Notes: a model not told the origin generated them from the letters alone. Shown: positions 33,982-44,282, counted from the stretch's first letter. The stretch is 64,000 nt of DNA from Bin87 sp963668585 (GCA_963668585.1 OY764869.1:3472001-3536000), one strand, 5' to 3'. Numbers and translations: made by a program.

Positions 33982-34209
33982 TTATCGCACCCAGCGACAC
34001 TCGGGCAGATGGCCTCGGTATCCTCGGTCGGGACAAGTGCACTCGACGTCTGCTCGGCGCTGGTAACCCAACGATTCCAGCCACCCGTCGAATCCGGGGT
34101 AGAATCCATAGCCATCGTCGATGGCGCGGTAGCCGGCGCGGAGGGCGGCCAGCACCTCGTCGGCAGTGGGTACGGCCAGATCCTGGGAGGTGTTGGCAGT
34201 TGCAGCCAT
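33982..34209 (-). CDS. Small protein with CxC-H-C motif, downstream of Rieske dioxygenase
   Basis: This 75-residue protein is unrecognised. Residues of about 15-50 predict helices (ADEVLAALRAGYRAIDDGYG, then FDGWLESLGY). The C-terminus holds CTCPDRGYRGHLPEC, i.e. C-x-C-x7-H-x3-C, a plausible single-metal (zinc or iron) binding knuckle. The ATG at 34209 is 5 bases after the stop of the 67-residue gene, so the two small genes are tightly linked to each other and to the dioxygenase subunits. A role as an assembly factor, regulator or electron-transfer adaptor is possible; none can be shown from sequence. Confidence 0.6.
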   Translation of the reverse strand: MAATANTSQDLAVPTADEVLAALRAGYRAIDDGYGFYPGFDGWLESLGYQRRADVECTCPDRGYRGHLPECRWVR

Positions 34210-34214
34210 CGTTG

Positions 34215-34418
34215 TCAGTCCGCCACCAACTCGATGACGTCCTGGGCGAACACCATGTCTTCCTCGCCCACCTGGTCCGGGTCGTCCGGGCTGGTCAGGT
34301 AACGCACGAACAGCCAGACGCCGTCCTTCGGGTTGGAGACGACCTCGGCCGTGGCTTCGCTGTAGAGCCGCACCGTCTGTCCCGGTTGGACCTCAAAAAG
34401 ATTAACAATGTCGGCCAT
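34215..34418 (-). CDS. Small beta-rich protein between Rieske dioxygenase and CxC protein
   Basis: This 67-residue acidic protein (FEVQPGQTVRLYSEATAEVV, then GVWLFVRYLTSPDDPDQVGE, ending MVFAQDVIELVAD) is unrecognised. Strand-forming segments alternating with turns suggest a small beta-barrel. An AGAGG ribosome site lies about 9 bases before the ATG. It begins 27 bases after the Rieske beta-subunit gene and ends 5 bases before the next small gene. The tight order alpha, beta, 67-residue, 75-residue argues for a functional link to the oxygenase. No cysteine is present, so it is not a ferredoxin. Confidence 0.62.
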   Translation of the reverse strand: MADIVNLFEVQPGQTVRLYSEATAEVVSNPKDGVWLFVRYLTSPDDPDQVGEEDMVFAQDVIELVAD

Positions 34419-34445
34419 TGCTGTACGCCTCTGTTGGAACCACGT

Positions 34446-34991
34446 TCAGAAGAAGAAGGTCAGGTTCTTGGCCAGCAGGACGTTCTGATCCAGGAATACC
34501 TGCCGCTGCGAGATACGCCATTCGCCTTCGACGCGCCGCAGGGTGTCCTCACGCCGGCCCACCAGGATGTCGGTTTCGGTCGCCACCCGGTTGCGGTAGA
34601 TGATGAACCGGCAGCGCAACGACACTTCGTTGGCATCGGCCGGCGTAGGATCAGCGTTGATGATCTCCACGTTGGTGACCAGATGCGAGATGCGGGAGAG
34701 TGGCTCCTCAGCCCAGTGGACGCCGGTGAGGATCTGCTGCACCCGTTGTGTCAGAGTCACCTTGCCTTCGTCAAACCAGTTGATGTCCTGCCCTTCCCGG
34801 GTGAACTCGCGTTCCAATTCGCCGAACTTGACGTTGCGGCGCATCGGCACCCAGTAGCGGACGTCATCCGTGAGCAGATCCAGCCACTCCTCGTAGCGCC
34901 GGTCGTCAAGCAGGTTCGCCTCGTGGTACAGGAAACCCTCGACGTCCTGCTTCAGGAGCAGCATGGCCAGCGGATCATTCGCCACTACCAT
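34446..34991 (-). CDS. Ring-hydroxylating dioxygenase, small (beta) subunit
   Basis: From the ATG at 34991 the protein has 181 residues and the cone-shaped SnoaL-like fold of dioxygenase beta subunits: FLYHEANLLDDRRYEEWLDL, then DVRYWVPMRRN and HLVTNVEIINAD, ending RQVFLDQNVLLAKNLTFFF. The subunit is structural and helps form the alpha3beta3 hexamer. The frame continues upstream into the alpha gene, but the alpha stop at 35000-35002 lies 8 bases before this ATG, confirming the boundary. Length and motifs match subunits of biphenyl/phenylpropionate-type dioxygenases. Confidence 0.9.
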   Translation of the reverse strand: MVVANDPLAMLLLKQDVEGFLYHEANLLDDRRYEEWLDLLTDDVRYWVPMRRNVKFGELEREFTREGQDINWFDEGKVTLTQRVQQILTGVHWAEEPLSRISHLVTNVEIINADPTPADANEVSLRCRFIIYRNRVATETDILVGRREDTLRRVEGEWRISQRQVFLDQNVLLAKNLTFFF

Positions 34992-34999
34992 CGTGTCAC

Positions 35000-36373
35000 C
35001 TAACAGGCCGGGCCGTTGCGCCAAGTGGCCAGTTCGTCCCAATTCCGCGCTGCCATGAACTCCCGCCACCGGCTGTAGAAAGTGCGTTGATTCTGTTCTC
35101 CGGCGCGCGCCTTGGTGGTGTCCAGCACCGTGCCGGGCAGTTTCAACCCGCCGTCCTCGAAGTCGGTAACCGCGTAGCCCATGCCCATCTGGTAGTTGTA
35201 GTGATGGCGGCGCGCCATGGCGCCCCGGCTGGCGGCGTGGGCGTAGTTCCAGTTCTCCATGTCGTCCTGCTCGGTCAATCCCGCAGGGCCGGAGTACCGG
35301 ATGTAATACTGGCGCAGGAACTCCTTGACTTCCGGTGGCGCCGCGCTGTCCACCAGGAACCAGCGCCAGACCTCGGTCTGGTCCGGGCCGCGCGGGTGCC
35401 AGACGGCAATGCTGCGGGGCTGTCGGGGCAGGAAGGACATATTTGGGAAGATGGTGCCGGGCCCGGCCAATATGCGCCACAACTGGCCCTGCCGTTCCTT
35501 CCGCGCGATTTCGCACTGGTAGAAATACTCGGACACCACCGGATCGTTCTGATACGACTGGATCGGCTGCGCATCTTCGGGTCGCAGGAACATCACCGTG
35601 CCGTGCCCCCGTTCCGGGAAGGATACGTCTAGGGACTTGGCTCCCTCTCGCTCGCGGTTGTCCCGCCGCCCTTGCCCTGACGGGCCGATACCCACCAGGT
35701 CAACGGAACGGTGGCTGATGTTGTGGTAGCGGTCTCCGATGAAGTTTTCGGCGGGGAACTTCCAGTTGCTGGGCACCATCCACTTCTCGATGCCGCCGAT
35801 GACTTCGGTGCCGCCCTCAGATCCGTCCCATCCGTCGAACAGGATGTCCAGGTAGGTCTTGAAACCGCCGATGTAGTCGAGGAAGTCGGGAGCATCCTTG
35901 TCCCAAGTCGCCCAGATTCCGCCCTTGTAGTTAACCATCCTGGGGACGCGGATCAGGCTCCACTGGGATTTGTCCAACTCCTCGTGGTAGGCGTCCTTGT
36001 AGAACGGCACGCCGACCAAGGCGCCGTCGGTGGCGAAGCTCCACCCGTGATAGGGGCAGGTGAAGATGGGAGTGTTGCCCTCATCGTAACGGCACACCTT
36101 CATCCCCCGGTGCATGCACGAGTTGAGGAACACGTGAATCTCGCCCTCGCGGTCCCGGCACAGGATCACCGATTCCTCGCCCATCGAGGACACGAAGAAG
36201 TCCCCGGGCTTGGTTACCTGGCTCTCATGTCCTACGAAAAGCCAGGCGCGGGTGAAAATGCGGTCCTGCTCCTCCGCGTAGATGTCCGAGTTGACGAATA
36301 TCTCGCGGCTGACCATGCCGTTCTCCTGGTCAACCAGGCCACTGTATGCGCTGGGCTGGAACGTAATCGCCAT
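35000..36373 (-). CDS. Ring-hydroxylating dioxygenase, large (alpha) subunit, Rieske-type
   Basis: The 457-residue catalytic subunit starts at the ATG at 36373 behind GGAGG. The Rieske [2Fe-2S] ligands are C86-x-H88 and C106-x2-H109 (in CMHRG and CPYHGW). The mononuclear iron site includes Asp214, His217 and His221 in NFIGDRYHNISH. It should add O2 to an aromatic ring to give a cis-dihydrodiol. No ferredoxin or ferredoxin reductase gene is in this cluster, so electrons must come from elsewhere. A beta-hydroxyacid dehydrogenase precedes it by 64 bases. The substrate is not predictable. Confidence 0.92.
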   Translation of the reverse strand: MAITFQPSAYSGLVDQENGMVSREIFVNSDIYAEEQDRIFTRAWLFVGHESQVTKPGDFFVSSMGEESVILCRDREGEIHVFLNSCMHRGMKVCRYDEGNTPIFTCPYHGWSFATDGALVGVPFYKDAYHEELDKSQWSLIRVPRMVNYKGGIWATWDKDAPDFLDYIGGFKTYLDILFDGWDGSEGGTEVIGGIEKWMVPSNWKFPAENFIGDRYHNISHRSVDLVGIGPSGQGRRDNREREGAKSLDVSFPERGHGTVMFLRPEDAQPIQSYQNDPVVSEYFYQCEIARKERQGQLWRILAGPGTIFPNMSFLPRQPRSIAVWHPRGPDQTEVWRWFLVDSAAPPEVKEFLRQYYIRYSGPAGLTEQDDMENWNYAHAASRGAMARRHHYNYQMGMGYAVTDFEDGGLKLPGTVLDTTKARAGEQNQRTFYSRWREFMAARNWDELATWRNGPAC

Positions 36374-36437
36374 GTTATGCCTCCGGGCGCGGCTCGCCGC
36401 ATCGGATGTTATCACACCCTCGCGGCGCGCGCCTCAG

Positions 36438-37325
36438 TCACTTGCGCGCCAACTCGACGCCGGCCAGTTTTTCCAGTATGCGGGCCACGATCGGATATCC
36501 CTCGCTCCCCCAACCCGACTCCTGTGCTTGGTGATACAAAGCGTCTGCAACCGACCCGGCGCCGGACGGCGCGCCGACCCGTTCGGCCAGCGAGCAGGCC
36601 AGCGCCACATCCTTGGCCACGATATCGAGGGTGCCGCCGGCCGCGAACGACCGGTCCAGTATGGAGTTCGGGATGGCGTTGAACGCCCGGCTGGCCCCGG
36701 CGCTCACCGGCACGATGTCCGCCAAGACGGCCGGGTCAACGCCGCCAAGCCGCGCGATGAGCATCCCTTCGATCGCCGCGATCAGGTTGGTGTAACCCAT
36801 ATATTGGGTCGCCAACTTGGCGACGCAGCCGGCCCCGGCCGGGCCGACGTAGAAAATCTGCGCAGCAACGGACTCCAACACAGGCAGCGTACGCTGGAAC
36901 ACGTCAGGCTCCCCGCCGACCATCATGGTCATCGTGGGCGGCCGTCCGCTGACGGGCGCGTCGAGCATCTGCAGGCCGCGCTCAGCGCACGCCGCCGCCA
37001 CCCTCCGGGATACGTCGGGGTCATTGGTGGTGGTGTCCACCAGGACCGCGCCGGCCGGCATGGCCGCGAGGAGGGCGGCCTCGTTCCCCAGCATCACTGA
37101 TTCAACCTGCGTCGGCCCCGGCAGCGATAACCAGACCATCTCGCTGCCGGCGACGGCGGACTCCGCGCTGTTCGCCCAATGCGCGCCGCGTTGCAACAGT
37201 GGTTCAGCCGCGTCGCGATTGAGGTCGTTCACCGTCAGGTCAACGCCGGCGTCGAGCAGGCAACCGGCCATCAGACTGCCCATCGTGCCCACGCCGATGA
37301 ATGCCTGTCGATTCTGTAACGTCAT
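36438..37325 (-). CDS. Beta-hydroxyacid dehydrogenase (3-hydroxyisobutyrate dehydrogenase family)
   Basis: The 295-residue NAD(P)-dependent enzyme starts at the ATG at 37325 behind GGAGG. It shows the nucleotide motif GVGTMGSLMAGCLLDAG (about 10-26), the substrate motif DAPVSG (about 120), and the catalytic-lysine segment GPAGAGCVAKLATQ (about 165-180). It should oxidise a 3-hydroxy acid to a semialdehyde, or the reverse, and belongs to the group that also holds tartronate-semialdehyde reductases. It lies at the head of the dioxygenase run. A second member of this family begins at 63965. Confidence 0.88.
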   Translation of the reverse strand: MTLQNRQAFIGVGTMGSLMAGCLLDAGVDLTVNDLNRDAAEPLLQRGAHWANSAESAVAGSEMVWLSLPGPTQVESVMLGNEAALLAAMPAGAVLVDTTTNDPDVSRRVAAACAERGLQMLDAPVSGRPPTMTMMVGGEPDVFQRTLPVLESVAAQIFYVGPAGAGCVAKLATQYMGYTNLIAAIEGMLIARLGGVDPAVLADIVPVSAGASRAFNAIPNSILDRSFAAGGTLDIVAKDVALACSLAERVGAPSGAGSVADALYHQAQESGWGSEGYPIVARILEKLAGVELARK

Positions 37326-37523
37326 TTGGAGCCTCCGATGCGTCGGGCGGTTCACTCTGAGTGGAGGCCGACGCATTCATTCAGGTTGATGGACCGAAAA
37401 CAGGATCCTGCTGGAAACCATCGTGCACCGTTGGGCGCATTTCCGGGCGTATCCGGCCTGCACCAACACCACCATCAGCGCGACAACGAGGCACCCACCG
37501 ATCCGAAAAACGCCTACGCCTCG

Positions 37524-37955
37524 TCAATACACTTCTGCACACGCAGGCAGGGTGGTATAGAACACGGCCTGCTGGTCAAACCGTTGTTTGTACACGTCCG
37601 AAATCTCTTTCACGGCGATGGCGTTTGCATCGGACGTTTCCACTGGTACCAGGACGTTGAGCAATTTGGTGGACTCCCGGTAGAGCCTCCCGTTTTCCGT
37701 GTCGAACCACTGTCCCTGGGCGTCGATCATCGTCAACCCGTCCGGAAATCGCGGCGTCACGGTATCTGCCAGAAACGTCTGCCATTGTTCCCCTGTCACC
37801 GTCTCGCCGTCGCCTGTTTCCTGGCCGAAATAGACGTTGAACTCTGTGAAACCATCCATTCCTTCCGGACAATCAACGTTGTTCACCGCCGCGCATCCCA
37901 TGCCTGCCAACAGGCACAGGACGGCGGCGGCGATGGATGTCGCTGGCGCGCGCAC
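37524..37955 (-). CDS. DUF3574 lipoprotein
   Basis: The 143-residue protein has a lipoprotein signal (AAAVLCLLAGMGC, cysteine 21) and a DUF3574 domain, recognised by FNVYFGQET, TPRFPDGLTMIDAQGQW and the KLLNVLVP / VYKQRF segments. The function of the family is unknown; the small ferredoxin-like fold suggests ligand or protein binding outside the membrane. It begins 5 bases after the stop of the LLM gene on the same strand, so the two are probably translated from one message. The 198 bases between its stop and the hydroxyacid dehydrogenase start hold no recognisable gene or signal. Confidence 0.82.
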   Translation of the reverse strand: MRAPATSIAAAVLCLLAGMGCAAVNNVDCPEGMDGFTEFNVYFGQETGDGETVTGEQWQTFLADTVTPRFPDGLTMIDAQGQWFDTENGRLYRESTKLLNVLVPVETSDANAIAVKEISDVYKQRFDQQAVFYTTLPACAEVY

Positions 37956-37960
37956 CGGTC

Positions 37961-39127
37961 CTAGTAGTGCTCAACCAACGGTATTTCGTGCAGGGCAGGT
38001 ATGACTTCCCGGCCGATGAGTTCGATGGAGCGCATCACATCCTCGTGCGCCATGGCTCCTTCGTTCCCGTAGATATGCAGGTATCCGGGATTGAGGCGTT
38101 CGATGATCATCGACAGCTTTTCCCGCACGGTGTCGGGGCTGCCGACAATAATATTGTTGGCCTCCTGCAACTCCTCGTAGGTCATCATGCGCCCGAAGCC
38201 GCCGGCGCCCGGCAGCGTCCGCTGGATGCTGACGGCCTCGCGGGACTGGTAGCCCGGCGGGTCGTTGTGCTCGCGGGGGCCGCGGTTGCGATGCTCCTGG
38301 GTCCACAGGAACTCGCGGCCCAATTCCTGGGCCTTCTCGTCGGTGTCCGCGCAGAACACCCGCAGCAGGTAACCAAAATGCTCCGGCCCCGGCTGGAACC
38401 CGGTCTCCAGAGCAGTTTCGATGTACACATCGCGCAACCGGTGAGTGTGGTCCAGCAGCGACCCAAGGTTCATGTAGGGATGCTGGTGTCGCGCGGCCCA
38501 GACCACAGACTCGGGACTGCTGAAACCGGGGAACCAGATGGGCGGGTGCGGTTTCTGCATCGGCAGCACCCAGGGGTTAACCTTCCGGTAGTGGTAATAC
38601 TCGCCCTCATAGCGGAACGGGCCCGGCTCGGTCCAGCACTTGATGATCAGGTCATGCGCTTCCTCGAAGCGGTCCCGGTTTTGTGGCGGAGCAACCCCTC
38701 CCTGGAGCGTCTCCACCGCAGTTCCTCGCACGAAACCCGATATGATCCGACCGCCGGATATGCAGTCCAGCATTGCGATTTCTTCGGCCATCCGGATGGG
38801 GTCGTTGATCGCAATCACGTTCCCCAGAATTGCGATCTTGGCATTGCGAGTGACTTTCGAGATAACGGCGGCGTCGATGTTGACGGCGGGTTTCATGCAC
38901 CAGTACGAAGCGTGGTGCTCGTTTGACATGATGCCGTCGAAGCCGTTTTCATCGGCCGACGAATACTGCTCATGGTATTGATTGTAAAGGACGTGGGCCT
39001 TCTCAGGGTCGAAATGGGAATTGGGGAAATCCAGCCGACCCGATTCGTACTGTCCCACGTCCTCGTCGGTAACGTGGGCGTAGGGCTGCTCGGAAAACCA
39101 GAAAACTTCGACCTTTTCCTTCGGCAT
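37961..39127 (-). CDS. LLM-class flavin-dependent monooxygenase (bacterial luciferase-like)
   Basis: From the ATG at 39127, behind AGGAGG, the protein has 388 residues, longer than the other LLM enzymes here. Segments include NEHHASYWCMKPAVNIDAAV, AILGNVIAINDPIRMAEEIA, CISGGRIISGFVRG and PPIWFPGFSSPESV. This group resembles the alkanal/limonene-type monooxygenases that use reduced FMN. The frame extends to 39346, but that part runs through the promoter and the repeat. A promoter lies at 39193-39221. Downstream comes the DUF3574 lipoprotein, 5 bases away. Confidence 0.88.
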   Translation of the reverse strand: MPKEKVEVFWFSEQPYAHVTDEDVGQYESGRLDFPNSHFDPEKAHVLYNQYHEQYSSADENGFDGIMSNEHHASYWCMKPAVNIDAAVISKVTRNAKIAILGNVIAINDPIRMAEEIAMLDCISGGRIISGFVRGTAVETLQGGVAPPQNRDRFEEAHDLIIKCWTEPGPFRYEGEYYHYRKVNPWVLPMQKPHPPIWFPGFSSPESVVWAARHQHPYMNLGSLLDHTHRLRDVYIETALETGFQPGPEHFGYLLRVFCADTDEKAQELGREFLWTQEHRNRGPREHNDPPGYQSREAVSIQRTLPGAGGFGRMMTYEELQEANNIIVGSPDTVREKLSMIIERLNPGYLHIYGNEGAMAHEDVMRSIELIGREVIPALHEIPLVEHY

Positions 39128-39192
39128 TGGGAACCTCCTCTCCACGGTGGGCGGGTCCGGCCACGCAGTTGGCGGGATCAGGCAATGGCGCC

Positions 39193-39221
39193 AGTATAGG
39201 TAAGGCGAACCACGCGGGCAA
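39193..39221 (-). promoter_or_regulatory. Sigma70-type promoter for the LLM/DUF3574 unit
   Basis: On the minus strand TTGCCC (39221-39216) and TATACT (39198-39193) are 17 bases apart, about 65 bases before the ATG at 39127. The repeat copy at 39241-39370 begins 20 bases further upstream, so the element borders the promoter without disrupting it. Confidence 0.55.
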
Positions 39222-39240
39222 GCGCACCGACGCGCGACCA

Positions 39241-39370
39241 GGGCCATTCGACTCTTCTGGCGAAAGGCAATTGCTGTTGCCGGAACGAATCCACGTTCAC
39301 CGTCCGCTCGTACTTCGACAGGCTCAGGCTGAGCGGACCACCTCATCTATCGTCAATAATCGAATGGTCC
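39241..39370. repeat. MITE-like repeat, copy 2 (130 bases)
   Basis: The element is bounded by GGGCCATTCGA and TCGAATGGTCC, inverted repeats matching 10 of 11. It shares GCTGTTGCCGGAACGA and CACCGTCCGCTCGT with copy 1 and the termini and CTTCGACA-GCTCAGG core with copy 3. Inside, GTCCGCTC (39302-39309) pairs with GAGCGGAC (39331-39338) as a nested hairpin. It lies in the 271-base gap between divergently oriented units and contains no gene. Confidence 0.82.
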
Positions 39371-39398
39371 CGCCGCGCGACCGGCGCGTTGGAGCGGG

Positions 39399-39638
39399 TT
39401 ACTCGGTGGGAATCCTGGCGTTGAATATCCGCCCATACTGTACGAACGCTACGATGGTGGCTACGATTCCGGCGCACATGGCGACGTCCAACACTGTTGT
39501 GACAGTCAATCGGGCCGGTGCACCAAGTTGCTCGCCAACGTCCGACGCAAAGGCAAAACCCAGGATGATTCGCAGGCATACCACGACGATGGTGGCCAGC
39601 AACAACCGCCACCGTTGGAGCGCCAGCCACCGTTTCAT
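39399..39638 (-). CDS. Small two-span membrane protein
   Basis: The 79-residue protein starts MKRWLALQRWRLLLATIVVV, with one hydrophobic segment at about 11-32 and a second at about 46-68, and ends YGRIFNARIPTE. GAGG lies 5 bases before the ATG, and the start is 20 bases after the stop of the enoyl-CoA hydratase gene on the same strand. I do not recognise the family. Two spans with short polar ends suggest a small inner-membrane protein with both termini on one side. It is likely real given spacing and hydrophobicity, but its role is unknown. Confidence 0.55.
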   Translation of the reverse strand: MKRWLALQRWRLLLATIVVVCLRIILGFAFASDVGEQLGAPARLTVTTVLDVAMCAGIVATIVAFVQYGRIFNARIPTE

Positions 39639-39658
39639 GGCAGCCTCGAGCGGGGCCG

Positions 39659-40468
39659 CTACCGGCCCTGGAACCAGGCCTGGCGCTTTTGTGAGAACGC
39701 GCGGATACCTTCCTGGAAATCCCCGGTCAGGCCAATGTCGGCGATGGCGTCCGTTTCCGCGTCGAGTTGGGTGTTTAGGTCAGCCACCCAACTGCTGTCA
39801 AAAAGAGCCTTGACGCGTCCATATGCCCGCGTGGGTCCCTGCGCCAAACGGTCCGCTGTTTCCATGGCGTGACGCTCGAAATGCGGCGATTCGAAAACCT
39901 GGCTGACCAACCCCAGGTCAAGCGCGTATTGTGCGCCAATCGGTTGCCTCGCCAGGTAGATTTCCATGGCGCGACCCTGACCTACGATGCGCGGCAGCAT
40001 GAAGGTGGATCCTCCGTCCGCGGTGCATCCGATGTTCGCGTAGGCCAGCAGGAACCGCGCATCGGAGGACGCGATCCTCAGGTCGCAGGCCAACGCCAGG
40101 CTGAATCCTGCTCCGGCCGCCACGCCGTTGACCGCCGCAACCACCGGCTTGTCGAGCCGACGTATGGCGGTAACCACCTCTCGATGCAGCGTGTCGGCCA
40201 GTTCGCGCAGGTGTTCGGAAAGCCCTTCGGGGCCACCCTCTTCCAGTTGGGCGGTGAAATCGCGCACATCCGCACCGGCGCAGAAAGCGCCGTCGGTTCC
40301 GGTCAGCAAAACGGCTCGGATGTCGCCGCCGTTGGCGGCCGCCAACGCCTCACCCAACTCGGAGATCATGCCGGCCGACAGCGCGTTGCGCGCTTCCGGC
40401 CGGTTGAGACGGATTACAGCCAGGGATCCTTTGCGTTCAAACAGGACGCGCTGCGCGGCGGTTGCCAT
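39659..40468 (-). CDS. Enoyl-CoA hydratase/isomerase family protein
   Basis: From the ATG at 40468 (after AAAGGGAG) the protein has 269 residues. The crotonase motifs are RLNRPEARNALSAGM, the oxyanion-hole segments GAFCAGADVRDF and AGAGFSLALACDLRIAS, and DGGSTFMLPRIVG. The usual catalytic glutamate in the last motif is replaced by Asp/Gly residues, more like isomerase-type (PaaG-like) members than classical hydratases. It should act on a CoA thioester in beta-oxidation or ring-opening pathways. It lies 121 bases after ilvD on the same strand. Confidence 0.88.
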   Translation of the reverse strand: MATAAQRVLFERKGSLAVIRLNRPEARNALSAGMISELGEALAAANGGDIRAVLLTGTDGAFCAGADVRDFTAQLEEGGPEGLSEHLRELADTLHREVVTAIRRLDKPVVAAVNGVAAGAGFSLALACDLRIASSDARFLLAYANIGCTADGGSTFMLPRIVGQGRAMEIYLARQPIGAQYALDLGLVSQVFESPHFERHAMETADRLAQGPTRAYGRVKALFDSSWVADLNTQLDAETDAIADIGLTGDFQEGIRAFSQKRQAWFQGR

Positions 40469-40589
40469 GTCAAACTCCCTTTCCGTTCTTCGGGTTGTTC
40501 GCGGGATCCTGGCTGTTTTTCTTGATGATCGGGCGCTATCGACCGTTACGGCGACCCGTTGAAATGAGACCAACGGCCAGCGCCTGGCG

Positions 40590-42284
<1,695 letters not shown>

Positions 42285-42340
42285 AATGGCCTCCTCGTCG
42301 AGCGGCACAACCCGCCGCCATAAAACAATTGCTTGGAAAG

Positions 42341-42369
42341 ATTATAGATTGGGCCCATTCGGTCGGCAA
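42341..42369 (-). promoter_or_regulatory. Sigma70-type promoter for ilvD
   Basis: On the minus strand TTGCCG (42369-42364) and TATAAT (42346-42341) are 17 bases apart. The start would be near 42334, giving a leader of about 50 bases. No leader peptide or T-box is visible. Confidence 0.6.
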
Positions 42370-42384
42370 CCAACCATCCGCGCA

Positions 42385-43041
42385 TCACTGACGACCGACA
42401 GGATGATCGACAGCGGGGGGTTCGCTGCCCGGCGGGAGGAGCGCGTAATCCAGCATGGTGTTTTGTCTCACCAAGGACATCTCGCCGTTGGTGTCAATCT
42501 CATACGTTGAATGCTGTGCTATCAGCGGAGCGTCCGTTGCAACTTCGATCCTTTCCAAAAGCGACTCCGACCTCGATTCGTAAATCAGGCTTTCCATGCC
42601 GCCCAGGGTTCCACCACCTTTGAGTTCAAAACCGGCGTTTTCGAGAAACTCCGGCAGATTCCAGACTTGCTCCAACCATGCCGCCAGCGCGTGATGGCCC
42701 AAGCCGAAGCCCATGTCCATGGTCTCCGGCCCATCCTCCAGCCAAAGCCGGGACACCGACCGGTCAACCTTTCCCTCCGGCCCTACGCCCTGCCAGATTT
42801 CGGAAACAAACCGCTGCGGCAAATCTCCACCCGGCTCCCGCTGGTACTGCTCGCTTTTGACATACAGCAGCCGGCCCTCGGCTATGCCCTCCAGCAAAGT
42901 TCTTTTGTGCTCCTCCTCTCCCAGGGCGGTCAGGTCGGCGACGGTCAAGGGTTGGTCGCTGCGGCAACCGAGGCCCGCAACGACGGCAGCCAGAACCAGG
43001 CTCAACGCTGTCGCGCGGACAACTCGGTCGGTGATCGTCAC
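42385..43041 (-). CDS. Uncharacterised lipoprotein
   Basis: The 218-residue protein starts with GTG at 43041, overlapping the TGA of the MDR gene as GTGA, so it is translationally coupled. A signal sequence ends in AVVAGLGC (cysteine near residue 26). The remainder (RLLYVKSEQYQREPGG, then SRLWLEDGPETMDMG and HSTYEIDTNGEMSLVRQNTM) looks like a beta-rich exported domain similar in layout to LolA/DUF-type outer-surface lipoproteins, but I do not recognise a family. Its coupling to a dehydrogenase may be only transcriptional. Confidence 0.7.
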   Translation of the reverse strand: MTITDRVVRATALSLVLAAVVAGLGCRSDQPLTVADLTALGEEEHKRTLLEGIAEGRLLYVKSEQYQREPGGDLPQRFVSEIWQGVGPEGKVDRSVSRLWLEDGPETMDMGFGLGHHALAAWLEQVWNLPEFLENAGFELKGGGTLGGMESLIYESRSESLLERIEVATDAPLIAQHSTYEIDTNGEMSLVRQNTMLDYALLPPGSEPPAVDHPVGRQ

Positions 43042-44057
43042 AACTCAACCACCATCTGCAACTCTGTGGTCGGGCTGCACAACGCTTCGAACGCTCCCTG
43101 TATCCCTTCCAAAGGCACGAAGTTGGCGCCCGACAGCATGTGTTCCACCGATACCCGTCCGGTGCGCATCAGTTCCAAGGCGATGCGCCAGTCATCCGGA
43201 AGCGTGCCAAACGAAGACTGCATGCGCACTTCCCTCGCCATCCAATTGGGAGGCATCACCGGCGTCGGTTCCCACGCGATTGCGATCATCACCACCTGTC
43301 CGCCGCGGGCGCAGAGGTCGAGGCCCTGTTCCAGGGTGGAGGGGGCAGCGGCGCACTCGAACACGACCTGTGGCCCCGTTCCGCCGGTTAGCTCGACGAC
43401 TCGCGCTTCGAAATCGTGGTCGGTGGGATCCAACACAGCGTCCGCGCCCAACTGGCGCGCCGCCTCCGCCCGACCCGGCGCCGGCTCCGAAACTATCACG
43501 GTGGTCGCGCCGGCCGCGCGGGCCGTCTGCATGCACAACAGTCCAATGGGCCCGGCGCCCAGCACCAACGCCGCGTCGCCCAGCTTGATATCAGCCAGTC
43601 GGACGGCGTGAACCGTCACCGCGCAAGGTTCACACAGGGCGGCCTGTTCATCGGTAACGTCGTCCGGCACCGGGGTGGGTTCCCATTCGTCCAGCAGCAC
43701 AAATTCGGCGTATCCGCGGGGTCGCGGGTTCTGTTGGAAACCCATGGTGCGGTAGTTGAACCTGGGGTGCGAGCGGGTCGCGGAGCCTCCGCCCGGGGGT
43801 GGGTGTCCGCCGCCACCAACCACGCGGTCGCCCGCCCGCCACCGGCTGACACCCGGTCCGACGTCCACGATCGTGCCGGTATATTCGTGTCCCATGACCG
43901 CGCCCGGTTGCGCCAGGTCATACATGAAAGCATGCACGTCCGTGCCACAGATGGCCGAGTATTTCACTCGCATCACCACCTGGTTGGGGCCGGGAGTAGG
44001 GTCTGGCAACTCCTCAACCTGCAACACCTGTTCACCCTTATAGACGGCAGCGCGCAT
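43038..44057 (-). CDS. Zinc-dependent medium-chain dehydrogenase (MDR family)
   Basis: From the ATG at 44057, behind GGAGGGAG, the protein has 339 residues. It contains SAICGTDVHAFM with GHEYTGTIVDVG (catalytic zinc), and VLGAGPIGLLCMQTARAAG (nucleotide binding). The structural-zinc four-cysteine loop of many relatives is replaced by a Gly/Pro-rich stretch (GGGGHPPPGGGS), so it probably lacks the second zinc. It resembles sorbitol/threonine-dehydrogenase-type enzymes. TGC-TATTCT at 44099-44091 could be an extended -10 promoter. The lipoprotein gene overlaps its end. Confidence 0.88.
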   Translation of the reverse strand: MRAAVYKGEQVLQVEELPDPTPGPNQVVMRVKYSAICGTDVHAFMYDLAQPGAVMGHEYTGTIVDVGPGVSRWRAGDRVVGGGGHPPPGGGSATRSHPRFNYRTMGFQQNPRPRGYAEFVLLDEWEPTPVPDDVTDEQAALCEPCAVTVHAVRLADIKLGDAALVLGAGPIGLLCMQTARAAGATTVIVSEPAPGRAEAARQLGADAVLDPTDHDFEARVVELTGGTGPQVVFECAAAPSTLEQGLDLCARGGQVVMIAIAWEPTPVMPPNWMAREVRMQSSFGTLPDDWRIALELMRTGRVSVEHMLSGANFVPLEGIQGAFEALCSPTTELQMVVEL

Positions 44058-44152
44058 TTGAAACTCCCTCCGGTCCAGATTCGTGCCGCCAGAATAGCAC
44101 AGGCTCATCCAACACCGATTGCACGGCAGCGAGTCCGCTCGGCCAGCAGCCA

Positions 44153-44282
44153 GGGCCATTCGATCATCCTGGCGAACCGCATTCGCCGGCGCCAGATCGG
44201 TCGCCTACTCACCGTCCGCTCGTCCTTCGACAAGCTCAGGATTATCGGACTACCGAAACTATCGTCAACAATCGAATGGTCC
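44153..44282. repeat. MITE-like repeat, copy 3 (130 bases)
   Basis: The element is bounded by GGGCCATTCGAT and ATCGAATGGTCC and has the same 130-base length as copy 2. It shares CACCGTCCGCTCGTCC with copy 1 and CTTCGACAAGCTCAGG (CTTCGACAGGCTCAGG in copy 2). The left internal arm differs, with GGCGAACCGCATTCGCC forming its own hairpin. Its right terminus is extended by a tandem duplication. Confidence 0.82.
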
